64,000 nt of DNA from Pohlia nutans. Lineage: Eukaryota; Streptophyta; Bryopsida; Bryales; Mniaceae. The stretch spans positions 44,793,811 through 44,857,810 of the forward strand of contig CM040085.1 in assembly GCA_022496805.1 (NCBI GenBank). The letters are read 5' to 3'. The position numbers and the translations under genes are program-made. The notes beneath the pieces were generated by a model. It was not told where the DNA came from. It saw only the letters and a list, made by a program, of their open reading frames with translations, and ran no database searches. Shown one piece after another: positions 22,926-31,872 of the stretch. Positions within the stretch are counted from its first letter, which is position 1; each line of letters begins with the position of its first letter.

Positions 22926-23224
22926 GAACTTTACCTACAACACACATAAACACCTTCAATTACTAGGAGAAAAGGTGGTCTTTGGACACCAAAAAATAGT
23001 GTTAGAGCATGGTGCCCAAGACCCTCATTGACACTAGTTTGGTGTCAATTTACGCCTCGGGGCTCCATGCAATGACACTATTCCCAATCCCACTAAAAAA
23101 CTATAATATCGACTTAAATTTTGTCCCTAAAACCATGATTTCCAACCGTACTAATTCATCGCCGACAATTGAGCTTTGTACGTGCCCTTGGCAACTACTT
23201 CAGGGCATTGTAGACAATGCTAGC

Positions 23225-23772
23225 TTAACCCCTAAACGTTATGCTCCCGGTTATGTTGTCATCCTACGTTGTCATCAATACTTGGATGAAAGTCGTCCAT
23301 ATTTTTTGGAGATACTTCACTAAGTTGTTATCCTATCTAATGGTTGGATTTAGTGATACGTGAGTACATATTTTTCTAAAATTACAAATGTAGAAGTATG
23401 TCAAGATGTTGACCAAGCCAAAATTGCATTTACTGTAGTTCAAAAGTGGCCTTGCAAAAATGAGGTCATAGATTTAAGGAACACAAAAATTTCAAAGAAT
23501 CACCACGTTTAAGAGTATCTTATTTCAAATTCATTCCAACAAATTTTATTCAAAAAATATTAAAATTTTGTTTGTAATCAAATTTAGAAGGAATTTTTAA
23601 TTTTAACATTCAAATTTTATAATTAAATATTGGTGATAGTATTGGTGAATCGAACTGTACGGATGGAATCTAAAAGTCAAATTCAATAACTTTCATTTAT
23701 ATATCAATTCCAAAATATTCTTCTAAATAGTACTTTATGATGATTTTTCTAAAATTGTCAATTTCAGGGACA
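23225..23772 (+). mobile_element. TTAA element family F, copy 1
   Basis: It starts TTAACCCCTAAACGTTATGC and aligns with 26,715-27,302 along its body (TTTAAGAGTATCTTATTTCA; ACAAATGTAGAAGTATGTCA). The right terminus is missing after CAGGGACA. No gene. Confidence 0.65.
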
Positions 23773-23830
23773 TTGATCATGGATTATTGTTATGGATTTT
23801 GATCATGTATACACTTTCTTGCAATCAAAA

Positions 23831-23990
23831 TACTCCTTCCGTGCTCACTTAATCCATGGATTTTCATTACAATCAACATACTCCCGCTGTAATTATGGAA
23901 TTAAGTTTAATCTATGGATTTAAGTGAAAATAGCACTTGATTCATGGATTTTCACCAAAAACAAGGTCTTTTAGTGGAACGGAGGGAGTA
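23831..23990. mobile_element. Stowaway-like miniature element
   Basis: The left end is TACTCCTTCCGTGCTC and the right end GAACGGAGGGAGTA. The CTCCnTCCGT terminus and flanking TA are those of Stowaway (Tc1/mariner) elements. About 160 bp, with CTTAATCCATGGATT repeats inside. Confidence 0.7.
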
Positions 23991-24131
23991 TTCCTTAGTA
24001 TCCAAAGACCACCTTTCCTAGTTCCTACAAGTGCTTGCATTCTTTGACAACCAATAGATAGGATCCTCTTTCTTTGACTCAAGACACAACAACCTTGTGA
24101 TTTGCGTCCACATGAAAGTTATATTTAGTAG

Positions 24132-24264
24132 GATAGAGATACCCATTACCACCCAACACTCAATTCCACCCTCATGTACCAATTGTATACACTTATGTTC
24201 TAAAATGCACACTACCAATACATGCCATGCATAATTGAGTGCTAGGTGGTAATGGAAATGTCTA
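24132..24264. mobile_element. palindromic miniature element, family R
   Basis: Inverted arms TACCCATTACCACCCAACACT and GTGCTAGGTGGTAATGG, with CCCTCATGTACC and the degraded complement inside. Same family as 6668-6802. Confidence 0.65.
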
Positions 24265-24420
24265 CGTTAGTTCCTTTTATGTGTTGAATCTATTGCTTCC
24301 TCTTTGGTTTTCTCGTCTCACTTGGTATTTTCTTCAATGGAATAAAATGTCCAATTGATGAAAAATAACAACAACAATAAAAATAACAATGTGTACATTA
24401 CATTGCTCCCTAGGTAATGG

Positions 24421-24776
24421 CACTAGTAGAAACACCGTCCACGTAAACTAGCAAAAAGACCCACGAGAAAACCCCACATGATGAACTAGACTACACTGCC
24501 ATTATTCCATTTAGTGCGTGTGGTACTAATTCTTGAAGTACGAACTATTTTGTAAAATATTGAAATTAGTGAGGGCTGAAGTTTTTAGTAAATGGCTGAA
24601 ATCTTCACTAAATGGCTGAAATCTTCATATCACGCTAATTTTACATCATTATGATAATTAGTATCACCTTCACTAATTTCTCACACGCACTATAAACCCT
24701 CCCTCACTATAGGTGGGGGTCTTCTTGGGCATACTTCTCTAATCTAGGTTACATAGACGGCGTTTCTACTAATGTG
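24421..24776. mobile_element. CACTA-like element with nested family DD element
   Basis: It starts CACTAGTAGAAACACCGTCC and ends GACGGCGTTTCTACTAATGTG, inverted termini of about 20 bp. The interior from 24,510 to 24,720 is an inverted copy of the family DD element at 9972-10,175. Its left end matches the right end of the element at 17,158-17,929. Confidence 0.6.
24510..24720 (-). mobile_element. miniature element, family DD, inverted copy
   Basis: ATTCCATTTAGTGCGTGTGG at one end and CACGCACTATAAACCCTCCC at the other. The core CACGCTAATTTTACATCATT matches the complement of 10,035-10,060. A 23-bp segment (AATGGCTGAAATCTTCA type) is duplicated near 24,590-24,625. Confidence 0.55.
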
Positions 24777-24939
24777 AAATTCATCCAAATGGTTCCAAAA
24801 AAAATCAAATTGAAGTCAACAAGCAAGGGTCATTGCATACCCATAATTGATATTATCATTGATCATCTTGTGATCCTGGAATATGTCCAAACCATGTCCG
24901 AAGTCAGTTGGAGTGGGTCAAGTTCAGTCACCCAATTTT

Positions 24940-25100
24940 TTTTCTCACGAATTTTCGCCAGAATCGTACCTGATTTTTGGAGTGGCTACTTTTACACTAG
25001 AAAAAATGGGTAATAAAGTGGATGAAATCTCCAAAGTCCTCTCAAAAAAATTCTGAGATCCTCGGTATTAAGATGAAAGTGCCTTGTGAATACATAATTT
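24940..25100 (-). repeat. dispersed repeat family CC, inverted copy
   Basis: GGCTACTTTTACACTAGAAA followed by AAAGTGGATGAAATCTCCAA is the inverse of the CC copies at 17,640 and 28,700. Confidence 0.5.
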
Positions 25101-25377
25101 TGTGGATGAACACATGCATATACGGATGATTCTATCCACATTCCAGGGTGCCAACGGAAAATCCAAAAAGTTTGGCTGGTCAAGTTCAGTTTGACATCCT
25201 TGGAAAAAGTTCAACCCTGATTTTTTTGAACCTCTGCAGAATGTGTTCAACGAGGAATCAACTTCTCAACCCATACTACAATTATTGGTTTAATTTTTCC
25301 CCAATGCGAAGTTTGGGGACTAGTTCTGGATTTCTGTAAAATTATTGACTCTTCCATCCAATATGATTAGCTGTCCA

Positions 25378-25445
25378 CAAAGAAAAGAAGAAAAGAAAAA
25401 ACAGGAAGAAAGAAGAAAGAAAATAGAAAAACGATAAAAGAAAGA
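25378..25445 (+). repeat. polypurine tract
   Basis: About 68 bases almost entirely A and G (AAAGAAAAGAAGAAAAG and similar), with three C and two T. Confidence 0.85.
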
Positions 25446-25596
25446 CCTTTATGGTGAGGATTAAACATTTAGAGATTAACCTGAGAAAGAATATATTTGA
25501 GGAATATTTGTGAGTATTTAATCTGCCAAACCTTAGTATTTGAAAATAATTAATTATTCAACGCAATCGAAGGCTCCGGCCTCGTAGAATTTCACC

Positions 25597-26136
25597 TTAA
25601 CCTCTAAGCGATCAAATGACCATTTTATGGTCACTGCCTTTTTTTTACGGGTTGTCCAGGATGAAAAAATACTTTTATAAAAAGTTATAAAAAAAATTCA
25701 AATAGGAAATCAAGTCTTCTTTTCAACCCAATTTGAATCATGTCAATCCGAGTTAAACTCCACCAAGAGAAATTTTCAAAGACACTATCGTCCTAGTGTT
25801 ATAAAATTTACTATTTTGGGAAACTGATGATGTTCTCTCATTTCAAAAAATTGCCTTTTTGAATTTTAGAATAGAACGTTTAGTTTTAACCAATCATACC
25901 AAATTTGAAATTTTAAAAATAAATTTGAAATTTGGTGAATATTAAATGATAAATGCTTCTAAATTCATTAAATGAGTATCTAAAACATTTTTTGAAAGTT
26001 TGACAGTACGGATAATTACTAAACATCATGCTTCTCATTTTCTCTTTTAGACTAAACTTCATCAAAGTTGCAGAAATAAGACACTTTATAACACATCTAG
26101 GTTTAGCCCTTACCCCCTATGTCATTTAGGAGTTCA
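25597..26136 (+). mobile_element. TTAA element family G, copy 2
   Basis: 540 bp, TTAACCTCTAAGCGATCAAA to TATGTCATTTAGGAGTTCA. The right TTAA is mutated to TTCA. A hairpin TGACCATTTTATGGTCA sits 13 bases in. It contains an extra ~50 bases relative to copy 1 around 25,935-26,020, which copy 3 also has. Confidence 0.75.
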
Positions 26137-26504
26137 TCCTAAACAACCTTAAGTTCCATTGTGGCTATGTCTTTTGTATGAAATTTTACGCATAACCATC
26201 AAATGATATCGTATTGAAATCTTGGGGAAGTCATTTAGTGTAAATTTTGGATACATATGAGCGAACAAGGGTATTTAATGGGAGGCTATGAAATAATTGG
26301 AATATTCTACTATTCATAGTATATTTAAGGTATATTCTATATATTCTAGGAATATTCCTAAAATATTCCCAAATTGGTTTTAAAACACCCTATAATACTT
26401 CTATAAATTTATAATTTTTATCTCAAATGAATTAAAGACATCCTATATTTGTTCTCTCATAGTTATCTAAATTCTTGATAGTGACTTCCCTAGGATTGAA
26501 ATAT
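26137..26504. other. AT-rich spacer, nothing recognised
   Basis: Multiple GGAATATTC-like motifs around 26,290-26,375. No gene. Confidence 0.4.
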
Positions 26505-26714
26505 AAAGATCTCAGAAATTTTTGGTGAATCACTGCAATATGAAAGAAGGCATACAAAATTCACAAATCATTCCCTTTCTAATCAGATCTTAGATGCATG
26601 AAGCTAACTTCCCATAAAATCTATAGTAAAAAATTCACACTATCAAAAGTGCATGACAAATGAAAAAACATGGATGAAATATGTACATTGTCTAAAAAAT
26701 GGATGCTTAGGTAG
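26505..26714 (-). mobile_element. TTAA element family E, truncated copy
   Basis: It aligns with the last ~210 bases of the E copy at 21,051-21,626 (GGTGAATCACTGCAATATGA; ATGAAGCTAACTTCCCATA). It ends GGATGCTTAGGTAG, where the next TTAA element starts; the usual GGGGTTAA end is absent. Confidence 0.6.
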
Positions 26715-27302
26715 TTAACCCCTAAACGCCACAGCGTCCAGTTTTTGAACGACTAACAAATTCAAACTCACCCTATGTTCTCACCAATGCTTGGATGAAA
26801 GTCTTCCAATTTTTTGGAGATACGTCACCAAGTTGTTGTCCTATTTAATGGTTGAATTTAGTCATACTTGAGTACAATTTTTTTCTAAAATTACAAATGT
26901 AGAAGTATGTCAAGTTGTTGACCAAGCCAAAATTGCATTGACTGTAGTTCAAAAGTGGCCTTGCAAAAATGAGGTCATAGATTTAAGAAACACAAAAATT
27001 TCAAAGAATCACCACGTTTAAGAGTATCTCATTTCAAATTCATTCCAACAAATTTTACTCAAAAAATATTAAAATTTTGTTTGTAATCAAATTTAGAAGG
27101 AATTTTTAATGTTAACTTTCAAATTTTATAATTTATATTGATGATAGTATCGGTGACTCGAACTGTACAGATGGAATGTAAAATTCAAAATCTAGAACTT
27201 TCATTTGTATATCAATTTCAAAGAATTCTTCTAAATAGTACGTTATGATGTTTTTTCTCAAATCGTGAATTCGAGGGACACCCTGGTACATTTAGGGGTT
27301 TA
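26715..27302 (+). mobile_element. TTAA element family F, copy 2
   Basis: 588 bp. It starts TTAACCCCTAAACGCCACAG and ends TGGTACATTTAGGGGTTTA. The terminus CCCCTAAAnG is inverted. It directly abuts the truncated E copy, so it may have inserted into the E terminus. Confidence 0.75.
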
Positions 27303-27919
27303 GGTATAGTTACGTACTTGAGGAGTAACTACCAGACCCTTGATTCATGATGGCTCCGGAAAAAGGGGCGAAGTTCTTGTCCTTCTTGAAGAACTGTACC
27401 AATACTCGAAACCGCGGTTTTGGAAGTGACGGTTCTTCAGTTTGTCGCCCTTACTGGAATTGCAGAATTGACAATTCTTGGGGTAAAACAAGTACAGTAT
27501 CAGATCTTGCTGTTTGTTTCAAAATAAACAAAAAAAATTAAAAAATACAGTATCAGATCTGGACACAATTATATTGACATACCAGGCCACATATCAGGGG
27601 CCGGGAAACGTAGAATACATGTCTCGTGAGGGTCAGATTAGACAGCCTGGTGTCAAACCTGAATTTCCATGCCAGATTTTGAGAGGTCCACAATTTCACA
27701 TCATGCTATCACAAGGTGACATGTGGCACTTTTCGCAAACAAAAATTAACATAACATTTAATAGCCTTCATGTCCACTACCTTCCTTTCATGCACTCTGC
27801 TCATCACCTTGAGCCTCCACTTGTCATCTTAGCTACTGATGAAGTACTATTGGGTGTGGAATATTCCACACCATCTATTGTAGTGCCAAGGCAGAGACAG
27901 TGCGTGCTAATGAATGTTA
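27303..27919. other. intergenic with short LINE-like insertion
   Basis: A 138-codon + strand frame spans 27,514-27,930 but has no recognised domain, starts in an A-rich tail and ends inside a repeat, so I do not call a gene. The short target-duplicated insertion at 27,493-27,560 is annotated separately. Confidence 0.35.
27493..27560 (+). mobile_element. 5'-truncated LINE/SINE-like insertion with 15-bp target duplication
   Basis: TACAGTATCAGATCT occurs at 27,493-27,507 and again at 27,546-27,560. Between them lie 38 bases ending in an A-rich run, beginning TGCTGTTTGTTTCAAAATAA. A long perfect target duplication plus an A-rich 3' end is the mark of target-primed reverse transcription. The TTTGTTTCAAAA motif just before the tail recurs in the insertion at 29,865-29,941. 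Confidence 0.65.
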
Positions 27920-27945
27920 TGAACTCCTAAAAGTCCCTTGGGATT

Positions 27946-27946
<1 letters not shown>

Positions 27947-27980
<34 letters not shown>
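27947..27980. repeat. (TA)n microsatellite
   Basis: Seventeen TA dinucleotides inside family P copy 2. The other copy has a short TATATATA at the same place, so it expanded in situ. Confidence 0.9.
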
Positions 27981-27983
<3 letters not shown>

Positions 27984-27996
27984 CACCATGTATTTC

Positions 27997-28353
27997 ACTA
28001 TTGTAATAGAAAAATGTGTACTTGGACACCAAGGAATAGTGTCGAAGCATGGTGCTCCATGCCCATATTGGTACGAGTATTTGTAAATTGAAATCACCAT
28101 ACATTGTGGGTGGATAATTGGTGTGGGTACATTCATCCATTTGGACACATTGATTTCTCATATGTTTGAACAAATTTACATTTTGGATGAATTTTACCAC
28201 AATGTTTTGGGAAAAAGAATTATTGGTAAAGCCTCTCGTAAATATCGTGGGCCATAGTATATGGTGATTTTTAGTGTACCAATATGGACTTTGGACACCA
28301 TACTCTGACACTATCCCTTGGTGCCCAAAGACCACCCTTTATACTATTGTAGT
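27997..28353. mobile_element. CACTA-like element nested in family P
   Basis: It starts CACTATTGTAATAGAAAAATG and ends CCAAAGACCACCCTTTATAC then TATTGTAG. Inside, TTGGACACCAAGGAATAGTG and ACACTATCCCTTGGTGCCCA are the same subterminal motifs as in 21,688-21,821. Boundaries are within about 5 bases. A family U element is nested inside. Confidence 0.55.
28088..28276. mobile_element. inverted-repeat element family U, nested copy
   Basis: GAAATCACCATACATTGTGG at the left and CCATAGTATATGGTGATTT at the right. It aligns with 30,921-31,081 (GGGTGGATAATTG; GGATGAATTTTACCACAAT). It makes the third level of nesting: family P, then CACTA-like, then U. Confidence 0.7.
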
Positions 28354-28559
28354 TTTTGTTTGTTTCATTTATCTCGTATATTGAAATACAATGATGTACT
28401 TACATACGTTGTATATTCAAGTACAAGGATATATTAAAATATAATTAGGGTAGTGAAATACGGTAGCAATCATGTGCTTACATATAAAAATACATGCAAA
28501 AATACATGGCTTCAATAGAACTTTAGGTCGTTTAGGAGTTAATTGATTTATGTCAAAAC

Positions 28560-28830
28560 TGAGGATAGAATGGATTCAATCAACCATTTGATTTAATTAT
28601 TTTTTTCCGTCGGTAGAGCAACATACATTGTGGAATGTAGCTAGGTAAGGAAAAAATAGATTGAATCATCTATGTATATATGCTCATCTATAAAATTATC
28701 AAATATAAGGCACTTTCATCCAAATAGTGGCAATTTTAGTATTTTTCTAAAGGACTTTTATGTGGCAATTTCATCCACTTTTTTGCCCATTTTTTAGTGT
28801 AAAATTAGTCACTTTCAAAACCAGGTAAAA
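28560..28830 (+). repeat. dispersed repeat family CC, copy 3
   Basis: Shares with 17,500-17,800 the segments GTGGAATGTAGC, CACTTTCATCCAAAT-like and TTTCATCCACTTTTTTGCCC. Confidence 0.55.
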
Positions 28831-29315
28831 TAGAAACATCCATAACCGATAACGCAAACTTTCTAGCCTACGTGTAGCAAGAGTAGAAGGCAAAAAGTTC
28901 TTTTCCTTCATAGGAAAAAGAAATCATGAAGAATGCAATTTTTTCCATAATTTTATTCTAAAAAATGAAATTTCTACAAATTTTCAAAGTGAAAAGGTAG
29001 TCATCCCCAAAAACGATAACTAGACTATCTTAAACCTTTGAGCTTATGATTCCACAAAGCGACCCAAGTTGCTTCTTGAAATTGACTAATATAGGTAATA
29101 GTTCAAGAAGTTGCCATTGGTTGACATAAATTTCTACACAAGTGGCATTAAGTTTGAATGTTAACCATTATGATCAATCTACACATTGATTTTGGGTGTT
29201 CTCAGTTATGGGATTATGGGTGCTTCTACCTTAAGATTCTGGCATTTTTTTTGGGCTCAATCTACACATTGATTTTGGATGTATTCTTAGTTGTGGGACT
29301 ATGGATGCTTCTACC
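28831..29315. other. intergenic with a short direct repeat
   Basis: GATCAATCTACACATTGATTTTGG-type sequence occurs twice (about 29,172 and 29,258), each followed by GGTGTT/GATGTATT, TTGTGGGA and TGCTTCTACCTTA. A local duplication of roughly 85 bp. No gene. Confidence 0.45.
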
Positions 29316-29620
29316 TTAATCCGTAAACGTCCAACCATGTATTTTTTGCATGATGTACAAAATCAAACTTTGTTTTCTCATCTGTCGTGCACTTTTTGCA
29401 GTGTGGATTTTTTACTATAGATTTTATGGGAATTTAACTTCATGAATGTGTGAACCAATTAGAAAGGAGATGCTTTTTGAAAAAAATATGCTTCGTTTCA
29501 TGTTGTAGTGAATCACCAATATTTTCTAAGATATTAGTTCAAAACTGCTCTTGAAAAAGCCAACTCATAAAATTAAGCAACCAAAAAATCTCCAAAAATC
29601 ACTACACTTAGTGAGTATTA

Positions 29621-29789
29621 CTCTTTTGTCCCATAATAAGTTTCATGTTGAAGGAAAATTCCTAAATTAACTCCGCTATAGCAGTCTACACCACACTATC
29701 TAATAGAATTAGTTAGTTTGAGCAACATGAAGTTTATTATAGGACAAACTGAAAAGGGGTTGAGGAAGCGTATTATAGGACAAAAGGAG
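29621..29789. mobile_element. Stowaway-like element (TA duplication)
   Basis: It begins CTCTTTTGTCCCATAATAAG and ends TATTATAGGACAAAAGGAG, inverted repeats of about 20 bp. TA flanks both sides (29,619-29,620 and 29,790-29,791). The family E empty site reads GTATTACATTT, so one TA was duplicated. A relative with the TGTCCCATAATAAGC arm lies at 35,769-35,887. Confidence 0.85.
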
Positions 29790-29864
29790 TACATTTGAAC
29801 CCATCACAACAAATTTCATACACAGATTGTCAATATCTTATTTATAATCAAATTACAAAAGAAT

Positions 29865-29941
29865 GCTGCTTGGTTCTGTGATGTTTATTTTGTTCTTGCA
29901 ATGAAATGGCCGTCATTTGTTTCAAAAGAAAAAGAAAAAAA
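29865..29941 (+). mobile_element. 5'-truncated LINE/SINE-like insertion with 16-bp target duplication
   Basis: CAAATTACAAAAGAAT is present at 29,849-29,864 and 29,942-29,957. The 77 inserted bases end in TTTGTTTCAAAAGAAAAAG and a further run of A. The intact family E copies have this target only once. Target-primed reverse transcription is the natural explanation. The 3' end matches the insertion at 27,508-27,545. Confidence 0.8.
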
Positions 29942-29995
29942 CAAATTACAAAAGAATTTCATATTATACAACATTCATTCAAAATATCCATCTTA

Positions 29996-30607
29996 GGGTG
30001 AAAGCAAGGTAAAGTGGACCACTAATTTACACTATGAAGATCCAACAATGCAGGGTTCAAAAATGCATATTAAATTTGAAAATTTTTAATTCCTTTTTTC
30101 CAAGAAAGTAATATATGTATTGTTTTACAAAGTCAAACAATTTTTTGGAAAAAATTATCTTCAAATGAATTTATATATGTCTATACAATTTGAAAAAGTA
30201 GCACAAATTGAGAAAGAATTTGGTGACAATCAAGAAAGTTTGCAAGAAATAGGGTAAAAGTGCATTAAATTATTTTATTATTTATTTTCTTCTATATGGA
30301 GCCCTCAACATCATCATGAACTTCAAGAATAATTTAAAAAAAAATCAAATTGAAAATACTTGACATCATCAAATTTGCGTTTGAAACTAGATTTAGACAT
30401 TTTTTTTCAAACACTACTTTTAGTAAACTTTTTTGAAGATGTTCTTTTAAAACTTTGGATTTAAGTATATAGAACATCAATAAAGGGTTCCATGAAAAAA
30501 AAACCAAAATAAAAGGTAATTTGGCATAATTTTATAGCCTTTGGCAAAAAATCGGATTTTAGCATAGCGGCGCAACTTTTTGGTACAAAATACCATGCTT
30601 TCACCCC
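29996..30607. mobile_element. PIF/Harbinger-like element (TTA duplication)
   Basis: 612 bp, starting GGGTGAAAGCAAGGTA and ending TACCATGCTTTCACCCC, a 16-bp inverted repeat with one mismatch. TTA flanks both sides (29,993-29,995; 30,608-30,610); family E copies have a single TTA there. A 3-bp TTA duplication is typical of PIF/Harbinger. AT-rich interior without a transposase, so non-autonomous. Confidence 0.75.
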
Positions 30608-30920
30608 TTACTTGCATTTTATAATGCATTTTTGCAATTCTCCAAACCCGGAGAAGATTGTAGGTGTCTCGGGGATAAGATTCTGGCAAATTTTGTTTTG
30701 GCTGGATTCAGCTCAATGTCTTGCCAGTAGAGGACAGACGTACCTATCAACAAGAGAAGCTGAATTCACTTGGCTGGATCGGAGGTTCCATAATGTTATG
30801 CATTCATGCATCAACTCTTTGCAGACAAACATGCTTCACCTACCCTCCATGAATGCTCGACCATTATACATGATGCCGATTGATCAAGCAAATTCATGTA
30901 TTCTAGATTCACCACACCGA

Positions 30921-31081
30921 AATCACCATATACTGTGGGTGGATAATTGTTGTGGGTACACATTCATCCATTTGAACAAGGTTTCATCCAATTCGGATGA
31001 ATTTTACTACAACATTTTTGAATTTTTTTTATTAGTAAAGGCTCTCGTAAATACCGTGGGCCACAATATATGGTGATTTCA
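30921..31081. mobile_element. inverted-repeat element family U
   Basis: 161 bp. GAAATCACCATATACTGTGG at the left and CCACAATATATGGTGATTTC at the right form a 20-bp inverted repeat with one mismatch. The 154-codon frame at 30,612-31,076 crosses this element and a family E end, so it is not a gene. Confidence 0.8.
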
Positions 31082-31082
31082 A

Positions 31083-31360
31083 TGTATGCCGGAATCAACA
31101 CCCCCTTTACGTAGTATTTTCTAGGTGAAATTGTCGTGCTTGTCTATGGTTTGTATTATATTAGGTTGGTCCATGCCGGGATCAACATGTAGTATTTTCT
31201 AGGTGGATTTTTGGTGCATGTGTATGGTTTGTATTATATTAGATTGGCCCTTGCTAGAATTGGCACGTACTATTTTCCAGGTGGAACTGTCATACATGTG
31301 TATGGTTTGCATTATATTAGGTTGATCCAAAGGTGGAACTGTCATTGCGTGTATGCAAAC
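31083..31360 (+). repeat. tandem repeat, 78 bp unit, about 3.5 copies
   Basis: The motif GTAGTATTTTCTAGGTGRA recurs at 31,111, 31,189 and 31,267 (third diverged), exactly 78 bases apart, with TGTCTATGGTTTGTATTATA and TTAGGTTGGTCCATGCCGGG in each unit. The last, partial unit has a 42-base deletion. Confidence 0.85.
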
Positions 31361-31542
31361 ATGTTGTGTATTATATAATAGATAGTAGATGTTTGCTTCT
31401 TCACTCACCAGAGACAAAATGCGTTTCTTTGACAATGGCATTAAAGTTTAGATAATGGAAATTTGCACTTTATCTTTCAAGACTACACCTTTTAGTGTAA
31501 TTATTTTGGGCTACACTAGAATTTGTTGTATGTTTTACATTG

Positions 31543-31872
31543 ACTACAAGAAAACCATGCAAAAAAAGTAATCGCAGACAAGATTTGCTGCGGTTCTTGT
31601 GACCAACTTGATCTGCAGTCGCTAAATGACTACATATTTTTCTTTTTCGTTTTGCGAATGTGATGTTGAGAATTTCGGGACGTGTAATACACCATTGAAA
31701 GCATTTTCTCAAGACCTTTCCAACGGTATATTACACGCCCCGGAATTCCTAAAAATGCACTTACAAAACAATAAAATAAAAATTGTAGTCGTTTAGCGAT
31801 TACAAATTAGGCTGGTAAAAATAATAGCAACCGATTTGGCTACGGTTTTCTTTGCATGGTTTTCTTGTAGCG
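31543..31872. mobile_element. CACTA-type element, CTACAAGAAAACC ends
   Basis: The left end is GACTACAAGAAAACCATGCA and the right end TGCATGGTTTTCTTGTAGCG. The inverted terminus of about 18 bp is close to the plant CACTACAAGAAAA type, with the outer C and G mutated. Interior hairpins (GCAGACAAGATTTGCTGCGG; CAGTCGCTAAATGACTAC / GTAGTCGTTTAGCGATTAC) extend the palindrome. Confidence 0.7.

Larger units (their letters stand above)
22960..24022. mobile_element. CACTA-like element split by two insertions
   Basis: The left end is TACTAGGAGAAAAGGTGGTC and the right end is GACCACCTTTCCTAGTT; inside both, the CCAAAGACC motif and ATAGTG/GGTGTC motifs match the miniature CACTA elements at 21,688 and 27,997. 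The terminal CAC has decayed. The family F element (23,225-23,772) and a Stowaway-like element (23,831-23,990) interrupt it. Confidence 0.5.
27920..28542 (+). mobile_element. TTAA element family P, copy 2, interrupted
   Basis: It starts TGAACTCCTAAAAGTCCC (TTAA decayed to TGAA) and ends CGTTTAGGAGTTAA. It aligns with the 256 bp copy at 33,895-34,150 (ATCACCATGTAT; GAAATACAATGATGTA). A (TA)n tract at 27,947-27,980 and the CACTA-like element at 27,997-28,353 enlarge it. Confidence 0.65.
29316..30677 (+). mobile_element. TTAA element family E carrying three other insertions
   Basis: It starts TTAATCCGTAAACGTCC, a mutated E terminus, and ends near GTGTCTCGGGGATA. With the insertions at 29,621-29,789, 29,865-29,941 and 29,996-30,607 removed it aligns with the E copies at 12,805 and 21,051. 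Those copies provide an empty site for each insertion. Confidence 0.75.

Noticed and set aside
27514..27930. 138-codon open frame on the plus strand
   Set aside because: It begins within the A-rich tail of a short retroinsertion and ends in a TTAA element; no recognised domain or splice signal.
30612..31076. 154-codon open frame on the plus strand
   Set aside because: It crosses the end of a family E element, a spacer and the family U inverted-repeat element; no domain, and composition follows the repeats.
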